Positions 8,805-17,226 of a stretch of DNA of 44,217 bases are shown in pieces (positions within the stretch are counted from its first letter, which is position 1; the number at the start of each line of letters is the position of its first letter). A program made the translations under genes and the position numbers. The DNA is taken from the NCBI GenBank assembly GCA_002748835.1, contig PDTL01000029.1:1-44217 (forward strand), in the 5' to 3' direction. Under the pieces are notes generated by a model. The model had not been told where the DNA came from. It saw only the letters and a list, made by a program, of their open reading frames with translations, and ran no database searches. Origin of the DNA: Deltaproteobacteria bacterium. GTDB taxonomy: Bacteria; Desulfobacterota; Desulfobacteria; Desulfobacterales; GCA-2748835.

Positions 8805-10216
8805 TGCGTGTTCCTCTTTTTCTTTTTCACCATTTCTAATACAATTTTCATGTCTTGTGTGTTGACCGCTCCAAATAACACCAACGCAATGCAGCCAATC
8901 AGAAAGGGCTGTACATTTGCCCCAAGAATCAGGAAAGGAAAGATAAAGCCTGCTCCCGCCACAAGTGTTGCAAAAACAAGACGCCAGAGATTTCTGAACG
9001 GCCGTAACATCGGCAGGGCCTTTCGGAGCGCAATGGCATGCATGAAGGAAACCGCGATGGAACAAACAAAAGTGCCCAGAGCGGCTCCTGTTACTCCCCA
9101 AACATAGGTCAGTGGCATGGTCAGCAACAGGTTAATGACGACCGCCCCCATAACGAGATACATGGCCCATTTTTCTCTGGAATCTGCTTGCAGCAACACG
9201 CCGAGGGTGCTGTTAATGGTATAAAACGGAAGTACAAAGGCCAGTAATCGCAAAACAGGGGCACCTAGTTTAAAATCTGCACCAAATAACCGTGTCATAA
9301 AAAAATCTGCGCCACCAACGAGCAACAGGCAGACGGGCAATTCCACAGCCAACATCAGCCGCATAAATTGGGGTACAAGTTCTGTCAAATGATCAGGGTT
9401 ATCTATGCATGCTCTTGAAATTCCAGGAAAAAGAACTGCCACAAAGCTGTCGGGGAAAAGAAATGTCAGGGCAAGCAATCGGTAGGCCGAACCATAGATC
9501 CCCACTTCCACTTCACCACAAAAAACCGAAATGACCAGTATATCCACCTTAAAAAAAAGCATCGCGCCAATGACCATCGCCCCGTAGGTGGGAATACCAC
9601 GAAGCAGTCGTATCACAACCCTTTTGTCCATGCCGCAAACAGTTCCTGCTCTGGAAAAGAGATATAAAAAACCAACTGCTCGTGTGCAGACATAAACGGC
9701 CATAAGCATAAATAGACCAAAACCAAACGCCAAGAGAGTCAGGGAAATCGTCACCCGGAGAAGGTTTTCAAAAAAATTTTGTACAACAATCTGCCGTGAA
9801 AGTCCCAGAGATATGACGACGGCTTCCAGACAGAGTATGCCCGATGAAAATGGCAGGGATGCGCCAAGTATCCAACTGGCAGCCCTGGCCTGTTCAGTAC
9901 CGCCAAGCAGAGATATTGCCAGCGGGAAACACAGCCAGGTTAAAAGGGATGCCGGTAACATAATAACGGCTGCGCTCTTGAGCCAGACGCCTGACACATC
10001 ACTGTGCCGGCTGATTTCTCGGGTAAAGAGAGGCACCAATCCCAATGTGGCACAGGCCTGAAAAAGCATCAACAATCCCATCAATAAAACATATGAGCCG
10101 AATATTTCTGGAGACAGGACTCTTGCCGCAGCACCGAACAACAGAAACGAAAGCAGCGGCTGACACAAACGCGCGACAAAGATCCCCGCTCCTGTATTGA
10201 TAATTTTACTCACCAC
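8792..10216 (-). CDS. Wzx-type polysaccharide flippase (MATE/MVF-like exporter)
   Basis: This 474-residue, very hydrophobic protein has about 12-14 membrane helices with the pattern of the PST/MVF flippase family: an N-terminus with INTGAGIFVARLCQPLLSFL, a gap of charged loops, and Arg-containing helices. It would flip lipid-linked repeat units across the inner membrane for a Wzx/Wzy-type pathway. The start is GTG (second codon also GTG), with AAGGGAAA upstream. It lies between the acyltransferase-3 gene and the GT4 gene. Family confident; specificity for this polymer is inferred from position. Confidence 0.88.
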   Translation of the reverse strand: MVSKIINTGAGIFVARLCQPLLSFLLFGAAARVLSPEIFGSYVLLMGLLMLFQACATLGLVPLFTREISRHSDVSGVWLKSAAVIMLPASLLTWLCFPLAISLLGGTEQARAASWILGASLPFSSGILCLEAVVISLGLSRQIVVQNFFENLLRVTISLTLLAFGFGLFMLMAVYVCTRAVGFLYLFSRAGTVCGMDKRVVIRLLRGIPTYGAMVIGAMLFFKVDILVISVFCGEVEVGIYGSAYRLLALTFLFPDSFVAVLFPGISRACIDNPDHLTELVPQFMRLMLAVELPVCLLLVGGADFFMTRLFGADFKLGAPVLRLLAFVLPFYTINSTLGVLLQADSREKWAMYLVMGAVVINLLLTMPLTYVWGVTGAALGTFVCSIAVSFMHAIALRKALPMLRPFRNLWRLVFATLVAGAGFIFPFLILGANVQPFLIGCIALVLFGAVNTQDMKIVLEMVKKKKRNTQCVS

Positions 10217-10277
10217 GTATTTCCCTTTTCATGAAAAAGAACAAGATATCCTAGTATTGGGAGATGAACAGCCACTG

Positions 10278-11282
10278 TTATCTAATTATGGTATTAAGAT
10301 AGGGAATACGACGAATAACCATGCGTTGAGTGATATACGGACCCAAAACCCCCACAGGGATGCACAATAAAGCAAAAAATAAAAAAGACCCGCCATCCAA
10401 TGGGAAGACGCACGCATACAGCATCTTGAAAAAATTGATAAAAAAGGTGTTCATAAGATAAATAGGATACATATACCTACCGCACAATAATAAAAAACAA
10501 TTGTTTTCAACCCAATCAATGCGTGAAAAATAATGAAGCACAGGAAGAGAAAGCATACCGACAATAAAAGGTGTCATCTCAACAAGGCTGGTGACCCCTA
10601 TAAACAGACCAAGCATGAGGATAAACACGTATCTATATTTTTGAATGAAATCCAGGTAGGAGGAGTAATGTTTGTACACATAGTTACCAAAAACAAAATA
10701 GAAAAAATACGCGTTAAACTGTTTGATGGCAAGATAATCCGTTCCCTCAACAAACTGCAAAATAAATCCTAGTGCAAGGCAAACAGGCATCCAGTTTTTT
10801 TTCAATAAAAACTTAGCTAGTGATACAACAAAATAGAACAAAAATAATACGTAAACAAACCAGAGATAAGAACCAAACGAACTTTGTTTGGGTGCCAGGA
10901 TGATCATGAATAGTGCATTGAAACCGGATACTGGTTTTTCAAGCGTGACAACATTCTGTAACAACATCTTTCCTGCAAAAACAATTCCTGCAAAGAGAAA
11001 ATAAGGAATCAGCAAACGTATGGCCCTGCTTTTCAACAGGGAAAAAAAATCTGACAATACGTCGAGCCTTTTTATGGAAAATGCCGAGACAATCCCGGAA
11101 ATAAACATGAAAAACGGCATATTAAACCAATCAGAGATCAAATACAAATAAACATATAGAGGAAGGTCCTCTGGTAACGTCGTATTCACTGCATGTCTAA
11201 ATACCATGAGAAGAATCATCATGCCTCTGGCCACATCCAGATCAACATGGTATGTTTTTTCGATGTTATTTTTCCCCATCAT
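10278..11282 (-). CDS. Acyltransferase-3 family membrane protein
   Basis: A 334-residue integral membrane protein beginning MMGKNNIEKTYHVDLDVARG. The VDLDVARGMMILLMVFRHA segment is the conserved start of acyltransferase-3 (OafA/NolL-type) proteins, with the helix-embedded His of FRHA as the likely catalytic residue. About ten helices follow. Such enzymes carry acetyl, succinyl or other acyl groups through the membrane onto sugars. The frame extends upstream to 11387 but that part lies inside the O-antigen ligase-like gene and reads as its shadow. The chosen start still overlaps that gene's stop by 17 bases. Together with the hexapeptide acetyltransferase it implies an acylated polymer. Base use is AT-rich relative to its neighbours, a hint of separate origin. 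Confidence 0.83.
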   Translation of the reverse strand: MMGKNNIEKTYHVDLDVARGMMILLMVFRHAVNTTLPEDLPLYVYLYLISDWFNMPFFMFISGIVSAFSIKRLDVLSDFFSLLKSRAIRLLIPYFLFAGIVFAGKMLLQNVVTLEKPVSGFNALFMIILAPKQSSFGSYLWFVYVLFLFYFVVSLAKFLLKKNWMPVCLALGFILQFVEGTDYLAIKQFNAYFFYFVFGNYVYKHYSSYLDFIQKYRYVFILMLGLFIGVTSLVEMTPFIVGMLSLPVLHYFSRIDWVENNCFLLLCGRYMYPIYLMNTFFINFFKMLYACVFPLDGGSFLFFALLCIPVGVLGPYITQRMVIRRIPYLNTIIR

Positions 11283-12771
11283 GCGTGATTCCAAGTTGAT
11301 CAAGAAGTGCATTGGTATATAAAAGAACGCATCCAAGGTGCCACCAGTATTGATATGCGATTTCTTGTTTGCGAAGGCCTGGGCCAAAAAGGTCTGCGAG
11401 CAGATACGCTAAGAGGCCAGCGGCCAGAGCCATCAAAGGCAACGCTATTTCAGGAATATATCGAAAGCGTCTCGCAACAAGAAAGCCCTTAATGCAAACT
11501 GAAGCGCCAAACAGAACAAACGCCAGAAGACCAGGGATCCCAATTTCAGCAGCCAGAAGCAGATAAATATTATGGATAACCGGCGGCAATCCAACAGAGG
11601 TGGTGAATTGCTCCATCATGCCGTATTTCTCACTCGCCTGGACAGAGTTATTAAGCCCAACGCCCTGGAGCGGATGGTCTTTGATTATATCCAAAGCCAT
11701 GTCGTTGAGCGCAATTCTTGCATCAATGTTTGTCGGATCAGAATGGAACAGTTTGTATCGGATCAGATCCGACAGAGAAAGACCCGTCACCAGACCGACC
11801 ACCAGGATAATTGACACCAGCATTGAATTTCGCCGGATGAAACGTATCCCTTCTTTTGTTGACAACATAACCATCGTACAGACAGCAATACTCACACAAG
11901 CGGCCAGCCAGCCGCCGCGTGAAAGCGTCAATGCCAGACAGAAACCCGCACTCAGCGTCGCACAGGCGAACAAGAACCTCCACGCTTTTTTATTGGTAAG
12001 GGCAAGCGCGGTAAAGGGTACCAACATGGCAGCCATGGGAATAGCCAGATAATTCGGGTGGCGGTACGTACCACCGACCCTACTGGTAAGCATGCCTGCC
12101 AAAGATTCCTTGAATCCTCCAACCGTGATGCCCATAAAAGAAGTTCCAGGAGGAATCAGTCCGTTATATTCAACGATAACGGCAACCACTTCCATCAGAG
12201 TCCCCATTGCAATGCCTGCAAACATAAGCCGCATGTTCGATAGTGTTTCCCGCAGACATCTCTCCTGTCCCAAACCCACGACGGTCACGAAAAGGAGGAT
12301 ACACTTGAATTCAAACATGAGATGATAGACGCCAAACGGCGGCTCAATGGACCCCGGTATGGAAACGGCCATTGCCAGAACATAAAATCCTATCATCAGC
12401 TTTTCAAACAAGGTGAAGGAATTAAGCCATGTTGCCTTATTAGATTTTACGATCATTGCGATGAGCATACAAAAGAAGACCAAATCGGTGAGGCTGATAA
12501 ACGGGGCAGGTATACCACCGAAGTGTTGCCGCGTTACGCCAGTGGTCAAAAAAAACTTATTGGGATTGATGACCATGGAAACACCCAACCCCATGAGCAA
12601 TAGCTGTCTATCTAGCCCCATCCTGTATAGCAGCAGAACCATGCTGATACCGCAGAGGGTCGCCATAATGAAGAAAAAAAGACGGAGATCGCCGCCGAGC
12701 AGAAGAGGGAGCATGCCTCCCAGCATTCCGATGCCTCCAATAAGCGGCATTTTATAGAGACGTGTTTGCAT
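11266..12771 (-). CDS. O-antigen ligase/polymerase-like membrane protein
   Basis: A roughly 501-residue protein with about 12 membrane helices and a large periplasmic loop toward the C-terminal half (region after GLSLSDLIRY through HPLQGVGLNNS). The H-P-L-x-G-x-G-x-N motif in that loop is the recurring O-antigen ligase/Wzy_C signature, and RVGGTYRHPNYLAIPMA fits the preceding G-x-x-x-H-P-N block. It would polymerise repeat units (Wzy) or ligate the chain (WaaL). In a locus with Wzx, Wzz and Wza the polymerase role is more likely. The start is uncertain: ATG 12771 leaves a 20-base gap to the acetyltransferase gene, while ATG 12813 would overlap it; neither has a good ribosome binding site. Confidence 0.85.
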   Translation of the reverse strand: MQTRLYKMPLIGGIGMLGGMLPLLLGGDLRLFFFIMATLCGISMVLLLYRMGLDRQLLLMGLGVSMVINPNKFFLTTGVTRQHFGGIPAPFISLTDLVFFCMLIAMIVKSNKATWLNSFTLFEKLMIGFYVLAMAVSIPGSIEPPFGVYHLMFEFKCILLFVTVVGLGQERCLRETLSNMRLMFAGIAMGTLMEVVAVIVEYNGLIPPGTSFMGITVGGFKESLAGMLTSRVGGTYRHPNYLAIPMAAMLVPFTALALTNKKAWRFLFACATLSAGFCLALTLSRGGWLAACVSIAVCTMVMLSTKEGIRFIRRNSMLVSIILVVGLVTGLSLSDLIRYKLFHSDPTNIDARIALNDMALDIIKDHPLQGVGLNNSVQASEKYGMMEQFTTSVGLPPVIHNIYLLLAAEIGIPGLLAFVLFGASVCIKGFLVARRFRYIPEIALPLMALAAGLLAYLLADLFGPGLRKQEIAYQYWWHLGCVLLYTNALLDQLGITHDGEK

Positions 12772-12791
12772 AGTTATACAAGGTGTCCGGG

Positions 12792-13397
12792 CTAATGAAA
12801 TCTCCACATCCATTTAAGGAGATACGCAGGGTCTTGCTTTGGCTCTCTTTCGCTGATTTTTTTTGCGGGCACGCCTCCTACGATGGCAAACGGTTCCACA
12901 TCCTGAGTGACGACGGCACCGGGCAACACAACGGCACCACGTCCGATGTTCGCCATAATGATCATACTTCGGGCAAAAACAATGGCGTGGTCGTCAATAT
13001 GAACGGGCCGGATTTGCAAGTCAAAATTGCCTTTTGTTGAGATATCGTGTCCGCCCATGGTTATGAACACCTGCATGGCAATGTTCACGTTATTGCCAAC
13101 CTGCAAAAAAGAATCCGGCCAACCGACTGCGGCTAGATAAGTGTCCTGACCGATGCACACATTGTTACCGATTTCCACACCTCCCGGTACACCCATTATT
13201 CTTAGGCGTTCGTGAATGCTTGTGTTCTGACCGATACGCCATCTCATTATGCGTCTGTAATACGCCTTGCGGATGCTGTGGCTGGGGATATGTCCGACAA
13301 CGTGATTTAAAAAATAAACTTGAGCGTCGAGGTGCATATCCCAAAGATTGCGTATCATCTTTGGCATCTGTTTATAACGCCCACTAGACTCTTTCAT
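12792..13397 (-). CDS. Hexapeptide-repeat (LbH) acetyltransferase
   Basis: A 201-residue enzyme of the left-handed beta-helix acyltransferase group (WbbJ/Maa/NodL type). ATG 13397 is chosen because GGGAAGGTGAC precedes it; the frame upstream lies inside the ATPase gene. The hexapeptide pattern runs through VEIGNNVCIGQDTYL, LQVGNNVNIAMQVFI, the GGHDIS block with the catalytic His, and GRGAVVLPGAVVTQDV, ending in FAIVGGVPAKKI, the usual close of the acetyl-CoA site. It likely O-acetylates a sugar nucleotide or lipid-linked sugar in the cytoplasm. It lies 28 bases after the ATPase gene in the exopolysaccharide operon. Confidence 0.9.
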   Translation of the reverse strand: MKESSGRYKQMPKMIRNLWDMHLDAQVYFLNHVVGHIPSHSIRKAYYRRIMRWRIGQNTSIHERLRIMGVPGGVEIGNNVCIGQDTYLAAVGWPDSFLQVGNNVNIAMQVFITMGGHDISTKGNFDLQIRPVHIDDHAIVFARSMIIMANIGRGAVVLPGAVVTQDVEPFAIVGGVPAKKISEREPKQDPAYLLKWMWRFH

Positions 13398-13425
13398 GTC
13401 ACCTTCCCCTGTATCGCCCGCTCTT

Positions 13426-14106
13426 TTACAAGTAGTTATAAAGCCAGGCCGGAATATGAAATTTTCTCTTATTGAGAACAGCGCCAGCGATAAATGCGTC
13501 AATGCTTTGTAACTGATCGCGAACATTCTGCAATACGGCCTTACGGGTCTTTTCGGCCTGGGCCACGACAATCACACCATCCACGATATGTGCAAGGCTG
13601 TAGGTTCCAGGACTCATGGCCAACGGACTGGCATCAATAATCACCATGGCATAATGTGAGGCGATATCATCTATGGACGATTTCATATCCTTGTTTATTG
13701 AAAATAATGTGCTGGAAAGCAAGGCGGCATCACCACGAGGCAGGAAATCAAGAAAATCACTCTGCTGTACAACCACTTCTTCAAGACGGGCTTTATGGGC
13801 AAGCAGTTCGCAGAACCCTTTCGCTTTCTCATCTTTTTTTTTGCCCTTTGCCGATTCAGTTCGGTAATCCGCATCAACAAGAAGCACCTTCTGCTGCAAG
13901 ACCTCAGCCAAAAACCGAGCAAAACCGATTGCCACCGTAGTGGTTCCCACACCGGCAGCAGCACCGACAACTAACAGCGTATGAAGGGGTGTACGTGGTG
14001 AATACTGGAGTTTACTGGCCAGCAGCTGAAAGGATTTTCTAAACGCCTGATAAGAAGGGATCGACAACAGGTGTCCGGCAGACTTTTGGGGTGTAAATTT
14101 TAACAT
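13426..14106 (-). CDS. Tyrosine-kinase-like (CpsD/CapB) P-loop protein, P-loop Lys missing
   Basis: A 226-residue protein of the bacterial tyrosine kinase / MinD-like ATPase fold. In its place beside Wzz it would normally control chain length and polymerisation by cycles of phosphorylation. The Walker A' segment VLLVDADYR (74-82) and Walker B VIIDASPL (155-162) are intact. The P-loop reads GAAAGVGTTT (48-57), with Thr55 where G-x-G-K-T/S should have its lysine. The C-terminus ends AWLYNYL with two tyrosines rather than the long tyrosine cluster of true BY-kinases. AAAAGGAAAT stands before the ATG. It may still bind nucleotide or act as a structural partner of Wzz. Family sure; catalytic activity doubtful. 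Confidence 0.85.
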   Translation of the reverse strand: MLKFTPQKSAGHLLSIPSYQAFRKSFQLLASKLQYSPRTPLHTLLVVGAAAGVGTTTVAIGFARFLAEVLQQKVLLVDADYRTESAKGKKKDEKAKGFCELLAHKARLEEVVVQQSDFLDFLPRGDAALLSSTLFSINKDMKSSIDDIASHYAMVIIDASPLAMSPGTYSLAHIVDGVIVVAQAEKTRKAVLQNVRDQLQSIDAFIAGAVLNKRKFHIPAWLYNYL

Positions 14107-14126
14107 AGGATTTCCTTTTAAACGTA

Positions 14127-15596
14127 TTAAATCTCATCATGCAACGGGTACTGGGTCTTCAAATCCATCAGAAAGGTCTGGGCCGGCGTGTCAAGAATTG
14201 CATTCATTTCATTGGGATTATCGATGGTCGCACGGGTCATTTCAGCAAGTAGAATATAGAAAAAACCCAAAATGATACCCGCAATAACACTGAGTAAAAA
14301 ATTTAACATCCTTTTGGGCGAAACAGGCTTAATCGGCATCAGAGGAGGCTCAAAAATGGTTGCCGAAGAGAGTTGCGCCTGATCCATCACCGTATTGATT
14401 CGTGAGGTCTCCATTTTTTCCGAATAGGTTATAAAGGCTGCACGCTTCAGATTCACTGAGCGTTGTAACGCTTCCATCTCAATCCCTTTTTCATCCAGGA
14501 CCTGAACACGGGATTCAAGCGCCTTTTTTTGTGCCTGTAAATTGGTTAATTCTTTGCCCACATTTTTAACCCGATTTTCGATAATTCTGATGACTTCTTG
14601 TTTAAGGCCATTACGGATACTGGCAATCTCCCCCATAAGCGCTTCAATTTTCGGATGGTTTTTCCCCAGTGTTTCAAGATCCCTGCTCAGGCGAAATTTA
14701 ACGGCAACTAGCATTTTGAGCATTTCGATGAGTGTTGGATCATCACGAAGATCTGTTGACAGATCAGATTCAACATGTTGTCCTTTTGCCTTCTTATAAG
14801 CAAGCAAATCTCGCTCCAGACTGCGCAATAAAAGCTCCTTGTTTCGGATCCGCGTCGTGGTATCCATCAATTCCTTGGACGTGTTGTTTTTTTGCATCGA
14901 AAGATCGAAGATGCTCCATCTGTTCCGAAAATCACTCAACTTCTTTTCCGCCCGGTTGAGATCCTTTTTCAATGCAGTGGTCTGTTGCCGGAAAAACAGC
15001 ATGGAAGATTTATTATTATTCGTTTTCGCAGTAAGATCAAGATAGCGATCCAGAAACGCCTTGAGAAATTCCTGCGCCATTGCTGGATGGGGATGAGAGA
15101 ACGCCACCCGTAAGACATTCGTCCCCTGCATTGCCTCGACCTCAAGATGCTGCATAAACCAAATGATCCTTGACTGCTCCGCCGTAATTTCAGGCACAAG
15201 CCCCATACGCTCAAGGATATATCGAACGGATTGGCTAGCAGCCTTGACAGACGCCTTTATGCTTGCCTTAATTTTTTGAAACAGGGTCTGCGGTGCCGAT
15301 GGCTTTCCCCAGTCAGCTGGAAACAACGCCAGTGTTTCTTGAATCAGCGCCCTGCTCTCCAAAATCTGTATCTGACTGTTTATCTGATCTTTTCGCTCAA
15401 GGTAAATGTTCAGCGGTTGTGTCATGGCGATCGTTGGAAGCGTTGCCTCGCGCCCCACATTGATCAAAATTTTTGCTTCACTTTCGTATTCAAAAGTAAC
15501 AAGATAATTCCCGACAAATACAACGAGAATGCATATTACCACAATCGCAGCAAAACTCTTGAGTTGCCTAAAAAACACTTCAAGTAGATGTCTCAC
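14127..15596 (-). CDS. Wzz/GumC-type chain-length determinant protein
   Basis: A 489-residue polysaccharide co-polymerase. The first membrane helix lies at about residues 15-35 (SFAAIVVICILVVFVGNYL). A long periplasmic region rich in predicted coiled coil follows (about 190-400). The proline-rich block PLMPIKPVSPKRML leads into the second helix (about 430-450). This is the Wzz domain layout. It sets polymer length and links the inner-membrane polymerase to the outer-membrane exporter. The kinase-like partner is a separate gene 20 bases downstream. The start is GTG, with GAGGTAAAG upstream. No own kinase domain is fused to it. Confidence 0.92.
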   Translation of the reverse strand: MRHLLEVFFRQLKSFAAIVVICILVVFVGNYLVTFEYESEAKILINVGREATLPTIAMTQPLNIYLERKDQINSQIQILESRALIQETLALFPADWGKPSAPQTLFQKIKASIKASVKAASQSVRYILERMGLVPEITAEQSRIIWFMQHLEVEAMQGTNVLRVAFSHPHPAMAQEFLKAFLDRYLDLTAKTNNNKSSMLFFRQQTTALKKDLNRAEKKLSDFRNRWSIFDLSMQKNNTSKELMDTTTRIRNKELLLRSLERDLLAYKKAKGQHVESDLSTDLRDDPTLIEMLKMLVAVKFRLSRDLETLGKNHPKIEALMGEIASIRNGLKQEVIRIIENRVKNVGKELTNLQAQKKALESRVQVLDEKGIEMEALQRSVNLKRAAFITYSEKMETSRINTVMDQAQLSSATIFEPPLMPIKPVSPKRMLNFLLSVIAGIILGFFYILLAEMTRATIDNPNEMNAILDTPAQTFLMDLKTQYPLHDEI

Positions 15597-15620
15597 GTCT
15601 TTACCTCATACTGAATCATA

Positions 15621-16727
15621 TCAATTTATGGTGTATACGTATGAAAATCCGCCATTAATAGATGCCTGTACCGGCATCATATTGCGGATACCGAACAATA
15701 TGGCCTGGTTCATTTTATAAATTCTGGATGGCGGCACATAGATGACATCGTAACGGGAAAGCAGGATATCTTCAGACAGATCCCCCTTTGCAATTACTTT
15801 TTCTAGATTAACAAGCGTTGCCTCTGGGGCACCTTTCTTGTTACGACGCACAAGCACCACAGAGGAAAGATCTGCGGAATCTTTATACCCCAAGGAATTG
15901 ACCAGGGCCTGAGCCACGGTTGTAGGTTGTGTCATATTAAACACACCCGGTCTGTTGACTTCACCCAGAACATAAACTAGATTGGAGCGGGACTCACGCA
16001 GTTCCAAGAGAACACTTGAAGCGGGAAAAATCTTGGAATATTCAGCCTGAATATCATTACGAAGACGACTCACTGTTTTGCCTGCAGCTTTCAACGGACC
16101 CACAAGGGGCAATTGCAATAGTCCGTCCATACCGACCACAATCATACGGCCATACGCGTTGCCACCAAGGGTTTCATCCAGATTCAGCTTTTGAAACTCC
16201 TCATAGGAACTATTTGATCTGACAAGAGAGAGGGTCAGAGAAGTCTGTTCCTTTAAGTATTCCCCCTTGATGAAACGCTTACGCAAATCATCTGCCAAAG
16301 CCATCACCTCTCGTCCCGCAGCCATTACCTCTCCTACAAACGGGGCAATCACATATCCATCAGAACCGACGATCAAATTCCTATTTAAATGTTCATTGCC
16401 ATGAAACTCGGCAAGAATGACATCACCAGGCTCTATCCTGTATTTTTGTATCGTTGGTGCCGCAACTTTCAAATAGGTGATCAGCAACAAATCATTTGGA
16501 CCGAGTTCATAGTCCGCCGACACCGCAGGCGCCTCTATGCTCGACCGCCATGCTTCCGGTTCAGAAACATGGGGCAACGTCATATCAGGCCTGGGGCTAC
16601 CCGTGCATCCGATTCCCACCAGTGCGACAGGCATAATCAGAAGCAGACACTTTATTGGAATACGCCATAGACAAGCAACGGCAGTGAGTGCTGTATTGAA
16701 AGGACGATAAAAATCATCATGTAACAT
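15621..16727 (-). CDS. Wza/GumB-type outer-membrane polysaccharide export lipoprotein
   Basis: A 368-residue protein, first gene of the exopolysaccharide operon. ATG 16727 is chosen over 16790 because AAGGAGATC sits nine bases before it. A hydrophobic stretch ends in VALVGIGC (Cys41), a plausible though non-canonical lipobox, followed by GSPRPD. YELGPNDLL and YRIEPGDV are Poly_export starts; an SLBB-type beta-grasp repeat appears at LVYVLGEVNRPGVF. It would form the outer-membrane channel for the polymer, in contact with Wzz. The C-terminus ends with a Gly/aromatic-rich stretch. The stop lies 24 bases before the Wzz start. Confidence 0.9.
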   Translation of the reverse strand: MLHDDFYRPFNTALTAVACLWRIPIKCLLLIMPVALVGIGCTGSPRPDMTLPHVSEPEAWRSSIEAPAVSADYELGPNDLLLITYLKVAAPTIQKYRIEPGDVILAEFHGNEHLNRNLIVGSDGYVIAPFVGEVMAAGREVMALADDLRKRFIKGEYLKEQTSLTLSLVRSNSSYEEFQKLNLDETLGGNAYGRMIVVGMDGLLQLPLVGPLKAAGKTVSRLRNDIQAEYSKIFPASSVLLELRESRSNLVYVLGEVNRPGVFNMTQPTTVAQALVNSLGYKDSADLSSVVLVRRNKKGAPEATLVNLEKVIAKGDLSEDILLSRYDVIYVPPSRIYKMNQAILFGIRNMMPVQASINGGFSYVYTIN

Positions 16728-16842
16728 TCTTCTGATCTCCTTAAATATTAACTCAGCTTTCGGATTTGATTTAAAATTATTTAAATTCAATTATTTTTTT
16801 AATAACTTAATTCCTTCGCATTTAAAATTGTATTTTTAGAGA

Positions 16843-16871
16843 ATTATATATCTATTTCTTGACGATATCGT
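16843..16871 (-). promoter_or_regulatory. Candidate promoter of the exopolysaccharide operon
   Basis: On the minus strand TATAAT occupies 16848-16843. With a 17-base spacer the -35 position falls at 16871-16866, which reads ACGATA, a poor match to TTGACA. That position is covered by the palindrome ACGATATCGT (16862-16871). A good -10 with a palindrome in place of a -35 is typical of activator-dependent promoters. The transcription start is not shown. Confidence 0.35.
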
Positions 16872-16881
16872 AAAAAGTCAA

Positions 16882-16900
16882 AAATAACAGAATGTTATTT
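16882..16900. promoter_or_regulatory. Inverted repeat, candidate operator
   Basis: AAATAACA GAA TGTTATTT is a perfect 8-base inverted repeat with a 3-base centre. It lies about 30 bases upstream of the -35 position of the candidate operon promoter. Length and spacing suit a dimeric DNA-binding protein. It is too AT-rich and has no T-run to be a terminator. Confidence 0.4.
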
Positions 16901-16971
16901 ACATTTTCAGCACGTTAGTTCTGGGATCGATGAAACACACTGGCAACTTCCTGCGCTGCCAACGTTCCCCA

Positions 16972-17205
16972 TCAACCGCCCAACCACTTTTTGATGTCAT
17001 TTTTTTTGGGCACCTTACCGGTTATTTTCACCTCACCGTCAACGATAACCGCCGGTGTGCTGACCACGCCGTGACCGGCAATTTCCATCATATCACTTAC
17101 TTTTTCCACGGTTGCATCCACGCCGGTCTCAGCCACCACTTCCTTGACCCGCTTTTCCGTTTTCGTGCATTTGGCACATCCCGGTCCGAGTACTTTTATG
17201 CGCAT
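16972..17205 (-). CDS. Thioredoxin-like small redox protein (redox-active disulfide protein 2 type)
   Basis: A 77-residue thioredoxin-fold protein of the TM0996/MTH895 kind. GPGCAKCTKTE carries the CxxC redox pair (Cys10, Cys13), and STPAVIVDGEV contains the cis-proline loop of the fold. These mini-thioredoxins are habitually encoded next to YraQ/ArsP-type permeases, as here (22 bases after the permease stop), and are thought to work with them. They are often found in arsenic or metalloid gene sets. No arsR or arsC is seen here. Family confident; substrate unknown. Confidence 0.88.
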   Translation of the reverse strand: MRIKVLGPGCAKCTKTEKRVKEVVAETGVDATVEKVSDMMEIAGHGVVSTPAVIVDGEVKITGKVPKKNDIKKWLGG

Positions 17206-17226
17206 TTCGCGTTCCCTTAAAAAGAA

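Larger units (their letters stand above)
16728..16971. other. Intergenic region upstream of the exopolysaccharide operon
   Basis: This AT-rich gap separates the thioredoxin-like gene from the polysaccharide operon. It carries a perfect inverted repeat (16882-16900), a ten-base palindrome (16862-16871) and, reading leftward, a TATAAT-like hexamer at 16848-16843. No gene and no clear terminator for the thioredoxin gene are seen. A weak TGGCA/TGCCA pair at 16941-16961 has no T-run. Confidence 0.5.

Noticed and set aside
8805..9101. N-terminal extension of the GT4 gene by 99 codons
   Set aside because: It overlaps the flippase coding sequence, is Cys/His-rich without homology, and the internal ATG at 8804 has a good ribosome binding site and a typical GT4 start.
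16941..16961. TGGCA/TGCCA pair as terminator of the thioredoxin-like gene
   Set aside because: Only five paired bases, an eleven-base loop and no T-run.
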